Positions 34,101 to 44,644 of a stretch of 64,000 nucleotides of DNA are shown piece after piece. Made by a program: the position numbers and the translations under genes. Position 1 is the first letter of the stretch. Each line of letters begins with the position of its first letter. Below the pieces are notes generated by a model, which was not told the origin of the DNA, made no database searches, and was given only the letters and a program-made list of their open reading frames with translations. Where the stretch lies: positions 62,001-126,000 of the forward strand of contig JAIQDT010005785.1 in assembly GCA_021521415.1 (NCBI GenBank), in the 5' to 3' direction. This stretch comes from Bidens hawaiensis. Taxonomy: Eukaryota; Streptophyta; Magnoliopsida; Asterales; Asteraceae.

Positions 34101-37100
34101 GAAGGTTTTTGGGTTCTTCAAAGATAGTATTATAACGATCGACAATGGGTTGTAACAGGGATGGTATATTGGGATTGGTGTTCGGTTCAACAGCCAAATG
34201 CTGGAAACTGGATGATTTTTGGGGTCTAGTCGATATACCTTGCAACTTGTAACGATTACCATCTACGTTAAAAATCATGAACATTTCCCTCCAGTTTGCT
34301 TGAACTGTATTTAATGTAGCCAACCATTGAACTCCCAATACCAAATCAGCCCCACCAATTGAAAATGGATAAAACTCTTGAACAACTTTGAGTTCGTTTA
34401 TTTGAAGTGTAAGATTTTTGCAAATGTGGTTACACTTAATTACATCCCCATTCCCTATTTGAACACCGAATGGTGGTATTGCTTGAGTAGTTAATTTCAA
34501 TTCATCTACCAATACATCCGAGATAAAATTGTGTGTGGATCCCCCATCAACTAAAATAAGTACCTCAGTGGAATGAAGCATACCTTGAACCTTCATAGTT
34601 GTGGGGTGAGGTTTAACCGAGAATAGCATGTAAACTGATCTCGGCAACATCGTTAGGATCCTCCTCTATAATGCCGACTTCATTGTTTGATTGTTCAACG
34701 AAGTCTTCATCTACTTCTAACACTTTTAAGAGTACCCGCTTTACATCGATGGCTCGGTCCATATTTGTCCCCACACCGGTAACACTCCCCGCGGAGGTAA
34801 CGGGACTGTCTTTCTGTATCTGAAAGCCGAAGTGCTGGTTTGGGATTGCTGTTGGAATGGGCTGTTACATAATTTGAAGTTTTGGACTCAAGTTGGGCTG
34901 GTTTTGAATGAGTTGTCCAGGTTCCCCCCCTCCCCGGAACGGGTATGGTTAAGTTTTGACTCGAATTCAAGGGCGATGCTCACAGCCTTGTAAACGGTTC
35001 TTGGTTTCTGTATTCTCACATCAGCTTTTAATTCTTCTTTGAGACCATTGAGAAACATCCCTAGGAGGCAGTGCTCAGGCCAGTTAGAAACCCGAGAAGA
35101 ACGTTTAGCGAATTCTTGTCGGTATTCTTGTACTGTTCCTGTTTGTTTTATACTGCATAAATGCTCATTTGGAACTGGAACTCAGTAGGCACGAAATTTT
35201 TTTGTAGGGCATGAACTAGTTCCTCCCAAAATTCAACCATCTAGTCAGCGGACAACCAAGAATAAAAATCCAATGCATCTCCTTCTAAATGCATCGATGC
35301 AACATCTACCTTTTCATCCTCTGGTATGTTGTAATAACGTAAGTATTTCTCAGCTTTGAGAATCCAACCTCGAGGATCGCCCTCACTAAAAGTTGGAAAA
35401 TCAATTTTATTATAGGGACGATACCTGTGATGATGCCCAGATGATTCTCCCATAGTCACATAGTTCGCAGTACGCTCCGGTACGGGAACGTGGTACGGGA
35501 TCGCAATTCGCTAGGTCTCCAAAATTCGGTACGAGATGGGGTAGGCTCATTTCGGATCGCTCCGGTACGATGTACCATGTAATGTGGTACAATGTGCCAT
35601 TTAACACTTTTTTCTAACATAAGCTAATTAAAATTTAACTTTAAAAAAACTTTGTTTATAATTTAATGTATAATTAATAATTATCTACACATTTAAAGAT
35701 AAACTTAAAAAAACTAAAACTTTAAGGATGAAAACTGTAATTTCAAATGCTTAGGTTTAACCTAGTTTCTAAATCACCGTCTTTCTCTTTCTCCATTTCC
35801 GTCAGCCTCCATTGTCCATTCTTCTTCACAGCCTCCTTAATCAACAAAATCCTGGTACTTTATCACACATTTTGGTCGGATCTTCATCACTCGTATCCTA
35901 GTAAGCCTTTATCTACATCTCTCTATCTTCGATTTGACACAAAATCACTCGATTTGCGCCTGAGATTGAATTGGTTTTCTGGAACGCCATTTTTTTTTTC
36001 AGAATCGCGATCCAGGGCGAACCTAGAACGCTTCCGTACCGCGAATTGGTACGGGCGATCTGGATCGTAAATCGTGGCATGTTCAGCGATCCTTGTGACT
36101 ATGGATTCTCCTTCTTCATACCTCCCGGAACCACCACTCGACTTGTCTCTGTTGTTTGATTGTGATTTTAGGGCTGCTACATCCTTTTTAAAACTGTCTA
36201 ACGTCTCTAATTTTGAGGCTATAGCGGCTAATTGGGCTGCAACTGAATCTGGTGGGTTTCCGTCACTTGAAGCACCCCGAGTTTGAGCCATGTTGTCGAT
36301 TTCCCGGCAATGGAACCAATGTTAGGGTTTAGAAATTAAGCAGACGATTTTATTGAATTGACAAAGGGCCTGATTTGAGAGGGCTAGTCTCCGGTACAAC
36401 ATAAGATGAAAAACACAAATTACTTGAACAAGAACAACAAAAGAAACTGCGCCTTCTATTAATCTGAGAACTCAAGTTAACTGCTCCTGGAATAATGGGT
36501 CATAACCGCCCCGCTACATTCAATTTTCCCGCTGTTGGGTCTATCCATAACCCAAAGATGCTATTAAATTGGACCCGATCAGATGCTTTGACCTGGTTCT
36601 TTTTTCCTTTTGTACATCTTCAGGGGTTGGTGTGTATCAGAATCTCTTCCAGATGATGTTGCAAAAGATTTTGTACAGTTTGGATTTGATAGTTTTGATT
36701 AGCATTTTTTTTCCCTTATTTGGATTTGAGGACAAAAATCTTATGAGGGTGGAGTAATGTTAGGTATTAAATAGTAGAGGGCCTAAAGTGTAATTGTCCA
36801 ATAGTTTAGGGTTACCATTGTAAGAGGTTAATGTACATGAACAGGAGCATGAATGAGATAGGGTATCGATTATTTCAGACTAAAGTGTACTTATTCTTCT
36901 CTATCGATTATACACTTGATTACCAAATTGATACGTAACACTGACGACTAATCGATCCAACAAACAAATTTTTCGTCAATTCATCAGATACCCCTTCGAC
37001 GGCCGATCAATCGAACAAACCATCAGGTACTTGGCGTCTGATGAAAAGAGTAAAGCAAAATTGCCATGTTACACTCACATGCTTGGCTTGTGATTAAACT

Positions 37101-38318
37101 TAACGAGAAAAGTTAACTTAGTTAGGGCAAAAGGACGGACCATGATTAAAAAGTAAAACATAGAGGACGATGCCTGTAAATACGTTAGTTAAAGGACGGA
37201 ACCTGAAATTGGGTCGTAACATATAGGTCAAAAGGTGCAATTCACTCATAAAATTATGATAATATAATAATAGTTATGTAAGATATTTTAAATTATATAC
37301 AAAATTTACTATTATAGTACATTAATAAAATAATAAACAAGCCAAGCTTGAAAAAAGAACCCCACGAGCCGAGCTCGCGTTTTGGCAATAGAGCTCTAAA
37401 TAAGCCAAGCTCGAGCCCGAGCTCTCTTAAGTTTTATTGATCTTTTGAATTCTGACTGTTTTCTTTGTATTGGTAAGAGTTCACATTTACCGAGGTGAAT
37501 TCAGTTCGGGCTAGTGCAAGCAAGGTAGTTTGTTGCCACTTTTCATCGGATGGTAAACTTCTAGCCACTGGTGGTCATGATAAGAAGGTAAAGATTCAAA
37601 GTTTGTGTTACACTGCATTCTCAAGAATAAATAATTAAATATAAATATATAATTAATTACACTGTCTTTTGTTATGCAGGCTGTATTGTGGTACACAGAT
37701 TCTCTAAAGCCAAAAACCACCCTCGAAGAACATTCATCATTGATCACGGACGTGCGTTTCAGCCCGAGCATGCCTCGCCTTGCCACGTCATCTTTTGATA
37801 AAACTGTCCGCGTTTGGGATGCTGATAATGTGTGTTACTGTTAGCTATTAACGCACCTTCTCCCATTACTTTTTCATTGACTGCTTTTTACTTATATATT
37901 CTGAAACTGCAGCCTGGCTTTTCACTGCGCACGTTCATTGGGCATTCTGCCTCTGTGATGTCATTGGACTTCCACCCGATCAAAGATGACCTCATCTGCT
38001 CGTGTGATGGGGACGGGGAGATAAGGTACTGGAGCATAAATAATGGTAGTTATGCGCGTGTATTCAAGGTATGTAACTTTACCACCTGTTATATAATCAC
38101 TTGATAAATTGTTTTTTTAAAATTTTTTTCTAAATTACATATATATAGGATTGAAATCGTGTGAGAACCTTTTGTGAATTGAGCGCCAATTTGGACCACT
38201 CAAAAACCCCTCTAAAAAGTTATAAAAAAAACGCAAAAATGTTTATCTAGCATCCCTCGTTCAACAAAAAAAAGCTCGGTTTAGCCTTTTGGTTTAGCTT
38301 AGCTTTTAGGGCTAGGTT

Positions 38319-38366
<48 letters not shown>

Positions 38367-39937
38367 TATTTTTCTTATTTTTTTTTTGGGGGGGGGGGGG
38401 TTGGGGTTATAGGTTTTTGGTTTAAAGGAAATTGGGATTCTTACCCTATATGTATGTATGTTAATTTTATATCGTTAAATCAGGGTGGGACGGCTCAAGT
38501 GAGATTCCAGCCTCGCCATGGAAGATATCTTGCAGCAGCTGCAGAAAACATTGTCTCAATACTAGATGCGGAGACGCAAGCGTGCAGGCATTCATTGCAG
38601 GTATATATTATTTACTTGTTTTTTGTTTATACTTTTTTTGTAACATTATTGATGAATTTGGCAGGGGCATACCAAACTGATTCATTCGATTTGCTGGGAC
38701 CCGAAAGGGGAGTATTTGGCTTCTGTAAGCGAGGACTCGGTGAGGGTTTGGTCTCTTCTGCCTGGAAATGAAGGAGAGTGTATACATGATCTTAGCTGTA
38801 ATGGAAATAAGTTCCATTCCTGTGTTTTTCATCCTAGTTACGCTTCGTTATTGGTCATTGGTTGTTACCAGGTTAGCTTTCGGTTCTTCTTGACAGTAAA
38901 CTCTACACATTTGTTTTAGTTTGAAGATATACACTAAATAAGAAGTAAACAGATCTTTAAATCTTTATGCTATCGAGGGGTGAAACGAACACAACCCAAA
39001 CCCGAGCACACTTAAAGTGTTTAACCCAAACATAACCTGTTTTAACTTTTAACACATTTATTAAAACATGTCAACAAGTTGCTGGTTTGGTGGGTAATTA
39101 TTGTAAACATGCTAATGGTGTTGGTGGGTTGTAAACAAATGGGATTTACGAGTCAGTGGACCGACCTGTTTAATTTAGAAGGTGGGTGGGCCGATTTGTT
39201 TTAACAAAAACTGTTAAAAAGGTCAACCAGAACACGACCCATTTTATATATGGGTTAGATATGCTGGCCCAAACCTAATTATTTTCGTGTCATATTTAGG
39301 TTGTTTCGGAAATCGCCACTTCTACTATCGAGTGGGTTGTTCAATTCCTAACACGGCACATAAATGATTAGGTTATGGGTTGTCAATTTGTCATATTTAA
39401 CCTGTTTAATGAACAAGTTGAGTTGGAGTTGCACTAAAGTTAAGGTGACTGATTACAACCCTTCTACCCAATTGACCAACTCAGATAAATGTGTTACATG
39501 GGTTAGTTTGTTCGTGTATGATTTCTTTGACACGATTAATATACGAGTTGTGTTTGGATGTATCCATTTCAATCCACCAACTTGACACATTGAGTGTAGA
39601 AAATAGTGAAATGTTCACATAAAAGTAACTTGTTTTTGCTAATCTTCATGCCTTTTGATTTGGAATCTTATTTCCACACATTCACAGTTTTGTAGTTTTA
39701 TTATTTCTGTACACTTGTGACATATTCTTCCAGCATACTTTAAAGTGCTAACTTACCAACTGATTATTTGTGTTGATGGATGGATGCATGCAGTCTCTTG
39801 AGCTATGGAACATGTCCGAGAACAAGACGATGACACTGTCAGCACATGAAGGGCTAATCGCTGGTTTGGCCTTGTCTTCAGTTACGGGTTTGGTAGCCTC
39901 CGCCAGCCATGATAAGATCGTAAAACTTTGGAAGTGA
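25158..39937 (+). CDS. LUG: LEUNIG, Groucho/Tup1-type transcriptional co-repressor (18 exons)
   Basis: LEUNIG acts in the nucleus with SEUSS as a co-repressor that limits AGAMOUS and other targets. Coding exons: 25158-25189, 25611-25708, 26303-26412, 26490-26864, 27336-27421, 27494-27572, 27728-27803, 28076-28125, 28239-28535, 28691-28888, 29585-29815, 29892-30027, 37478-37587, 37680-37829, 37913-38068, 38484-38600, 38665-38871 and 39794-39937. They sum to 2652 nt (883 residues), all GT-AG and in frame. Residues 1-88 are the LisH/LUFS domain ([11 protein letters not shown] start, [11 protein letters not shown]). Two Gln-rich blocks follow (about 88-155 and 435-455), then a basic GRKRKQP near 468 and about seven WD40 repeats from 597 to the end ([15 protein letters not shown]). 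Known LEUNIG is slightly longer (931 residues in Arabidopsis) because its Gln tracts are longer. LEUNIG fits better than LEUNIG_HOMOLOG. Intron 12 is 7450 bp because of nested insertions. Confidence 0.95.
25709..26302 (+). repeat. LEUNIG intron 2: six diverged tandem copies of a ~100-bp unit
   Basis: Units begin near 25709, 25811, 25915, 26014, 26107 and 26208. Each starts with a version of ATAAGAATTCTTTGCAAAG, has T-rich and GAAC-containing text, then TTCATATAGTTTTTAGATTA and TATAGTTTTCGGTAGC. The first unit begins with the donor GTAAGAATT. The acceptor ATTCTTTGGCAG falls at the start of a would-be seventh unit. The whole intron is accounted for by the array. Confidence 0.75.
26511..26698 (+). 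repeat. CAA/CAG repeats coding the main LEUNIG Gln tract
   Basis: Mixed CAA and CAG codons encode long Gln runs interrupted by Pro, Met, Leu and Ala. The interruptions and codon mixing suggest a stable tract rather than a pure expanding triplet repeat. Confidence 0.9.
28903..29537 (+). mobile_element. MITE-like insertion in LEUNIG intron 10, ending in a short hairpin
   Basis: The AT-rich segment starts TTTTTAGGGGTGTTCATTG and contains inverted fragments of GAATTCGGGTTATTCGAAT. It ends with a perfect inverted repeat at 29496-29536: arms of 17 bp (CTTTAGGGGGTGTTTGG and its complement) around CATGCAT. AGGGGTGTT termini are common in hAT-like MITEs. The hairpin may be a separate, very short element. 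Confidence 0.55.
29890..29915 (+). other. Tandem alternative 3' splice sites at LEUNIG exon 12
   Basis: An AG at 29890-29891 and a second AG at 29914-29915 are 24 nt apart and in frame. Use of the first adds eight codons beginning WDDKDI. Use of the second joins Gln-Leu directly to ADMDHF, the form I recall for Arabidopsis LEUNIG. Both are CAG acceptors. Confidence 0.65.
30028..30382 (+). repeat. 200-bp tandem duplication at the start of LEUNIG intron 12, including the donor site
   Basis: AAAG|GTGAGTCAAAC occurs at 30024-30038 and again exactly 200 bp downstream (boundary 30227/30228). Both copies are followed by the same ACCCCTGCTT, TCGGGTCGGGTTGACTTGC and CCAAAACCACCTG text. The second copy is a decoy donor with the same consensus. 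The GGGTCGGGTTGAC text recurs in intron 17 and at 54240-54600, so a dispersed repeat is embedded. Confidence 0.85.
31025..31356 (-). repeat. TeD 3' LTR
   Basis: A 332-bp LTR. On the minus strand it is preceded by the purine tract CCGCGGGGGAACTAA (plus 31357-31371). Confidence 0.9.
31365..36291 (-). pseudogene. TeD gag-pol, broken by frameshifts and a MITE
   Basis: Reading right to left: gag starts MAQTRGASS at 36291 and is interrupted by a 653-bp MITE. Its capsid resumes in frame at 35450 ([12 protein letters not shown]). A CCHC knuckle ([14 protein letters not shown]) lies near 34780, and the protease [11 protein letters not shown] near 34550. RT has [22 protein letters not shown] and an FFDDILVYS region near 33570. 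RNase H has [10 protein letters not shown] and [10 protein letters not shown] at about 32950-33100. Integrase ([33 protein letters not shown]) covers 31850-32650. The chromodomain ([18 protein letters not shown]) is near 31430-31520. Frameshifts near 33070-33500, 33890 and 34700 and stops elsewhere make it non-functional. Confidence 0.9.
35451..36103. mobile_element. hAT-like MITE inside TeD gag
   Basis: The terminal inverted repeats are CATAGTCACA (35451-35460) and TGTGACTATG (36094-36103). The 8-bp target duplication GATTCTCC is exact at 35443-35450 and 36104-36111. The interior is 633 bp with GGTACG-rich subterminal motifs and no transposase. An 8-bp duplication points to the hAT superfamily. 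Gag reads in frame across the empty site. Confidence 0.9.
36320..36639 (-). repeat. TeD 5' LTR and adjacent primer site
   Basis: A 320-bp LTR. The minus-strand primer site beginning TGGTTCCATTGCCGGG follows at about 36302-36318. It is not the initiator-Met type, and I cannot assign the tRNA. Confidence 0.85.
38318..38401 (+). repeat. (TTA)n and poly-G microsatellites in LEUNIG intron 15
   Basis: A run of about 15 ATT triplets is followed by a T-rich stretch and 14 consecutive G. This is simple-sequence slippage with no coding content. Confidence 0.9.
38940..39600 (+). repeat. Dispersed repeat filling LEUNIG intron 17
   Basis: Text such as AACCCAAACCCGAGCACACT, GACCCATTTTATATATGGG and GGGTTGTTCAATTCCTAACA resembles the GGGTTGACACG-type repeats at 30080-30340 and 54240-54600. 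No ORF of interest and no clear ends. Confidence 0.5.
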
Positions 39938-40264
39938 ATGTATGTGGACCCCATGTGCTTGGATGATAATGATGTAGTTTGTGACATTTCATGTATTTTA
40001 GATGTTAACAGACACAATTAATCTAATCAGTACAACTGTTGTAGCTTGTATTGTTCTTCAATAGCATTATGTGCAACTCCATGGGTCTTTGTTTTGAGTG
40101 TTTTTTATTACTGGTTAACTAGCAGTATTACCCGCTCAGGTTTAAGCTGTTAGTTTAAGCTGTTATAGTTGTTTGCTCACGTTATAAGTTGTTTTAAACA
40201 TTTATATGAACTGCAGTCGGGTAAGTTTACTTGCAAAAAGTGTTCGGAGTTAACATACTTAAGA
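39938..40264 (+). other. LEUNIG 3' untranslated region and downstream
   Basis: AT-rich sequence follows the TGA stop at 39935-39937. No perfect AATAAA is visible; TTCAATAGC near 40060 is the closest polyadenylation-like text. Nothing else is recognisable before the MITE at 40265. Confidence 0.5.
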
Positions 40265-41053
40265 TTAAGGGTGTGTTTGGGATTCCTTGTTTAAGTCTTA
40301 AAGGGCTTTTTGTGTAAAGAAGTTATTAACTTACGACTTTTAAAAAAAGAGTTTGGATTAGCTTATGTCAATAAGTTGTTTTTTAATAAGTGTTTGATTT
40401 AGCTTATTCACGTAAAATGACCAAAAAGAACATTCGGGATTGCTTAGTTGCGAAGTGAGGATGTAAGGGTTTAATGGGAATATCTAACCCATTAAAGGTG
40501 CGTTTGGGATTGTTTATTTATGTGAAAAAAGATATTTTTGTTAAAATGACTTATTAACTTATGAATATTTTAAAAGAAGTTTTTAAAAAAAATGTTTGGA
40601 TTAGTTTATGTGGGGAAACCTAAAATGACTATAAATGACACTATTTTTTGTAAGGAGTTAAAATGAGTTTTGTGGGTTAGAGGGGTTTAATAGGTAAATC
40701 AAACTCATTAAGTTAATAAGTTACAAATTCTTAACTTTTCAAAACCTCTTTATTTTGCCTTCTTCATAAGTTAAATTCCATAACGCCTTATGGTTTGCCA
40801 AACACCTTATACATCTTATTAACTTTTCAAAATGTTTATAAGTTATAAGTTGATAAAAATAAGGAATCCCAAACACCCCTAAGTTAATAAGTTACGAATT
40901 CATAACTTTTCAAAACCCTTTAATTTTGTCTTCTCAATAAGTTAAAATTCATAAGACTTTATGGTTTGTCAAACACCTTTTACACTTTATTAAATTTTCA
41001 AAAAATTTATAAGTTATAAGTTGATGAAAATAAGGAATCCCAAACACCCCCTA
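40265..41053. mobile_element. MITE with GGGTGTTTGGGATTCC termini, internally duplicated
   Basis: The left end TTAAGGGTGTGTTTGGGATT at 40266 is the complement of the right end GGAATCCCAAACACCCCCTA at about 41034. An internal left-like end (GGTGCGTTTGGGATT, near 40496) and an internal right-like end (about 40863-40880) show a nested or duplicated pair. The ~170-bp right part is present twice. The AT-rich interior has no transposase. Confidence 0.75.
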
Positions 41054-41407
41054 ACACCCAAAATTAATTCTTTCAAAAGTTAGATGCAAAGCTATAAAAA
41101 CATCTACAAGAAGGGCTGCAAGTTCTTTGTTGATTGAACTGTGTTCCCGAGTCTTATTTAACAATGGGCATGTTTGATTGGATGTAATGGAATGAAGAGG
41201 GAATGAAATGAGAAAACAGATGGAATGAACAAGGAAATGAAATGGATCATTACCATTCATTTGTCTAGTTTGGTTAACCTATGAGAATTAAATGAATTAT
41301 TAGTTAATGATTTTTGGTATCCAAAAAATTGTATGAATGAAATAGAAACAATAAGAACACTCTTATCTCAAAGTAAATATTTTTACAAAAATAAAAAAAA
41401 AACCCTT

Positions 41408-41710
41408 CAATGATGACGGTGGAGGTAGTGGCGGTTAGGCGGCAAGCGCGGTGGTGGTGGTGGAAGGGGTGGCGGTGGTCAAGCGATGGTTGCATTGTAG
41501 TGACGGTGATGGTAGAGTGGAGGCGACGGTGGTTGTGGTCGGGCAGCGAAAATGGTGGTGGACGTGATGGTCAGACGGTGACAATGGTGGCGACGACGGT
41601 GGCAGCGCTGGTGGTAAGGTGGAGGTGGTGGCGGCGAAGACGGAGGTGGTGGTGGAGACGACGACGGTGGTGGTGGTGGCGGCTATGGTAGTGGTGGTGG
41701 TTGTTGTTAG
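41408..41710. repeat. GGT/GGC-rich low-complexity block
   Basis: About 300 bp of GGTGGTGGT, GGCGG and GACGGTGG variants give long artificial open frames on both strands (Gly/Trp/Arg or Thr/His/Ser rich). It lies inside the outer MITE. I see no gene in it. Confidence 0.75.
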
Positions 41711-41946
41711 GTGGTGGTGTTGTTGAGAAAGTAAGGTAAATGAGGAATGGAATGAAAGAAAAGAAGGGGTGGTAGGGATGAGCTCGGGACCGTACCGGTA
41801 CCGGTACCGAAAATACCGATCCTGAAATTCGCAAATTCTTGGTATCGGTACCGTAGGTAAAAATTCAGGAAATACCGGTAACGTACCGGTACCGATACCA
41901 TACCGATCCTGAAACTTAAAACTTTGGTACTGATTCGGTACTGGCG

Positions 41947-43559
41947 TGTCACACCCCGACCAAAGGCAGCGGAACATGCCGAGGTGTAACGATTGCCCAT
42001 AAGCACATGACACTAATTAAAGCGACAAAATTTAACAAACTTATTTCATTTCACAACATCGAAAATGTCACATAACAAATATTCATAAATAGTTATAACA
42101 AGATATCACAAAGTATAGCAAATTGAATATTGTTCATTTCACTAATATCCTAAAGGACTTGACAGCGTTTCTCCGCAAGCTCGAGTCAGCCAAGATGCAA
42201 GCCTGTACATTTCATAAAATAATGTTTATCGACACAAAGGTTGGTGAGCAATTCATAAGTTTGAGCATAATAGTATATAGTAAGGAAAAAGCCACAAAAC
42301 TAGTATACGAAACAATAAATAAAAGCAATAACTTGGATAAAAGATAAAATCGCTAATAGAATTACGTTAGCGACACCTAGCTATAAGGGGATGCCAAATA
42401 GTCTAGGATTTTATAGTTATCGTTAATTGCATTACGTTAACGACACCTTGCTATAAGGGGTTGCCAAATAGACTAGGGTTTATAGTTCATCCAACCAAAA
42501 GCGATAAACACATAAGCATATAATCATAGAACACCAAATCGAGCAATTATTTAAGTAAAGTATACAATAACGTTTGTGGTTTAAGATTCAAGTATAAAAC
42601 ATTTAGTTGAAGAAGTATGAAATGTCACCCCCAAAAACAAAAGATGGAAAACGGGGTATTAAAGTACTCACGTTCAAGTAATAAACTTGAAAGATGATAA
42701 TTTGGAGATTTGCTGGAACGACGGGTTTAACGAACAATGCCTAAAAGGAAAAAAGTTTCGGATTTTGAAAGATTGTCTTGAAAGTATTTAAATAAATTAA
42801 ATGTTGAGAAATGTAAACAATTAAAGTTCAAGGTTTAAAATGTAACTATTTACGAATTTGTAATAATAACCCTTTAAAAATGTAAGTTTGCTCGAAACGG
42901 GGTTAAAGTATCTAACCTTAATATTTACTCAACCTATGTTAAGTAATAAGGTAGGTAAAATGCAAGAATGCAAGTCCCTTGGAATAAAGATACTAAAACG
43001 GGTTTAACGAGTGTTCGGGTTGTTGGTTCGGGTCTTGAAAATTGGTCAAACCCAAAGTCAACTTTCCAAAATACTAAATGTTATGAGATAACTCATAAAA
43101 ATCCAATAATACTTAACCAAGTATGTAGATCTATTGTTTTAGAACTAACAACGACGTTAAGCGAGTGTTCGGTTTTTGTCGGTCTAAACTTTGTTATGAG
43201 ATCAAGTTGGATCCAACAATTTCATGTACTTAAGAAAATAATTAAAATCAGTTTGTAAACTATTTTTTAAAGAATTATACAAGTCTTGATAGCTAAAAAC
43301 ACACTTGTGTGTCTTAAGTGAGTAAAAATCGATTTAGTCGGTTTGGTTTGGTTTCCATCTCACAATAAGTTCATAGATGGTTTCCACATGCCCATATATC
43401 CAAGAACTTGTATAATATGTACAAAGTTCGGTTTACGGTTTGGAGCTAGTTACGGTTAAACCGTGTTTAGAATCTTCAAACCCATAACCATGGAACTTGT
43501 AAATAAACTAAAATGAGCAGAAGTTAAGCATGGTTAGTATGTATGAACAAGTTATATAA

Positions 43560-43597
<38 letters not shown>

Positions 43598-44291
43598 AAG
43601 ACACGAAGTCCTCCATGAAGCCTTGCCTTACAAGGTCCAAAACCTCACCGACCGGAATCGGAGAAGCAACTACCAAAGGTAACAAGGGGTGTATATTATA
43701 TATATGTTGTACCACCATATTCAAGTATTATTAAGACTATATAAGTTAATTATAATGAAAGATTAAACTCAGTTTGACTTTTGGAAATCAAACCTTCAAG
43801 AACACATAAATAACAACCTTGAATCTATGAAGTTTGAAAGAGAATTTGGAGTTGTAGCAGGGGAAAATGAAGGGAAATGGTGGTGTATATATAGGCTAAG
43901 GATAAGGGTCAAACATGGGTGTAAATAACAAGTATTTGCATGCAAAATGGATCAAAACAAAACATAAACAAACAAAATCCGAGCTGCTGGTCTGCAGGGG
44001 GATCGGGATACACGACTATAGGGAGTATCCTCCATCACTTGGCGCGATGGGGTTGGTTACCAGGTTTTCCAAACTTTCAAAAATGGCAGAAATGGCCCCT
44101 GTAGTTCGTTTTAAGTGATTTTTACGGGTTTTAAGGACCGAAAAGGATGTTTTCAAGACCCAACAAGTGTAAAACAATAATGTAACATAAAATCCATCAT
44201 TTTGATTATATTCAAGGTTTCGGTTTACCAAACGGGCCGGTTTGCATGATAAAACGAATACAAACGAGACCCTAAATTGACAAATGTCACA
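41947..44291 (-). repeat. TeC 3' LTR, complete
   Basis: A 2345-bp LTR running TGTCACACCCCGACC to AAATGTCACA. It includes a two-copy 70-bp tandem repeat at 42361-42485 (ATTACGTTA, GACACCT, CTATAAGGGG) and a (TA)n tract at about 43559-43596 that is longer than in the truncated LTR. A minus-strand TATA box CCTATATATAC is at 43885-43895, followed by a donor-like GAAG|GTTTGATTT with boundary near 43793/43794. Confidence 0.93.
43785..43895 (-). promoter_or_regulatory. TeC LTR TATA box, leader and putative donor
   Basis: The minus-strand CCTATATATAC is followed about 95 bp later by CTTGAAG|GTTTGATTT. The spacing resembles TeA and TeB. In the truncated right LTR the TATA sequence has changed (GTATCTATAG near 49610). 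Confidence 0.45.
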
Positions 44292-44324
44292 GCATCCCCT
44301 ACTTTAGGAAATTTCGTCCCGAAA

Positions 44325-44644
44325 TTAAGACGAAGATGATGATGCAAACAAATGTGGATACTTCTCTTTCATTGCGTCTTCTCGTTTCCAAGTGAATTCC
44401 GCGCTACACCGTGATTCCCATCGAACTTTGACTAAACGAATACGACTACGCTTGGTTTTCTTCTCGTTGCGATCCATGATCTCAACGGGTCGTTCAACCA
44501 TAATCATCGACTCATCGACATGTACTTCATCGATAGGTATATGGAGATTACCCTTGGCTAAACACTTTTTAAGATTCGTAACATTAAACGTAGGATGAAC
44601 ACCTGCAAGTTCTTGCGGTAGTTCGAGTCGATAAGCTACCTTCT
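44325..44644 (-). pseudogene. TeC pol C-terminus (chromodomain-like)
   Basis: Minus-strand frame with LVKVRWESRCSAEFTWKR and KYPHLF, the usual end of a Tekay pol, and a TTTCGTCCCGAAA signature at about 44319. It is cut at 44644 by the solo LTR; the rest of pol resumes at 46833. Confidence 0.88.

Larger units (their letters stand above)
31025..36639 (-). mobile_element. TeD: chromovirus (Ty3) in LEUNIG intron 12, antisense to the gene
   Basis: LTRs 31025-31356 and 36320-36639 (TGTTAGGG to GTGTATCA) enclose minus-strand gag-pol. The 5-bp target duplication GAATC is exact at 31020-31024 and 36640-36644. The LTRs differ by point changes and a 12-bp indel (near 31237-31250). The short LTR and a chromodomain after integrase suggest a Reina/Galadriel-like chromovirus; the clade is not certain. 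It sits inside the TRIM-like element. Confidence 0.92.
30743..36940 (+). mobile_element. TRIM-like or gutted copia element in LEUNIG intron 12
   Basis: The right LTR (36758-36940, 183 bp) runs TGTTAGG to GTAACA and follows a purine-rich GGGTGGAGTAA. The left LTR is truncated to about 30743-30821 and ends with the same ATTACCAAATTGATA-GTAACA. An iMet-type primer site, TGGTATCAGAGC, is at 30824-30835. Excluding the nested chromovirus, the internal region is only about 310 bp with a short ORF from 30975. That suits a terminal-repeat retrotransposon in miniature better than a full copia element. Confidence 0.7.
30616..37247. mobile_element. Long-TIR (Mutator-like) element in LEUNIG intron 12, interrupted by other elements
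   Basis: The left arm (about 30616-30735) and right arm (about 37100-37247) are imperfect inverted copies: TAATTGCACTTTT and ACTAACGTA on the left match their complements on the right. The inner right arm has CTTAACGAGAAAAGTTAAC and AGTTAGGGC, like the TIRs of the element at 54757-55908, so both belong to one long-TIR group. Flanking GAGCTCGAGC-rich text at 30410-30530 and 37330-37435 is also inverted, so the outer boundary may be wider. No transposase is visible. Confidence 0.55.

Noticed and set aside
37511..37786. Minus-strand ORF within LEUNIG exons 13-14
   Set aside because: Shadow of the WD40-coding sequence and its intron.
25158..39937. Two separate genes (Gln-rich 5' gene and WD40 3' gene) split by the 31-36 kb retroelement
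   Set aside because: Phases match across intron 12 (exon 12 ends after one codon base, exon 13 supplies two) and together they give the known LEUNIG domain order.
41435..42013. 192-codon Thr/Ser/His-rich minus-strand ORF
   Set aside because: It comes from the GGT/GGC low-complexity block and runs into the start of the TeC LTR; no domain is visible.
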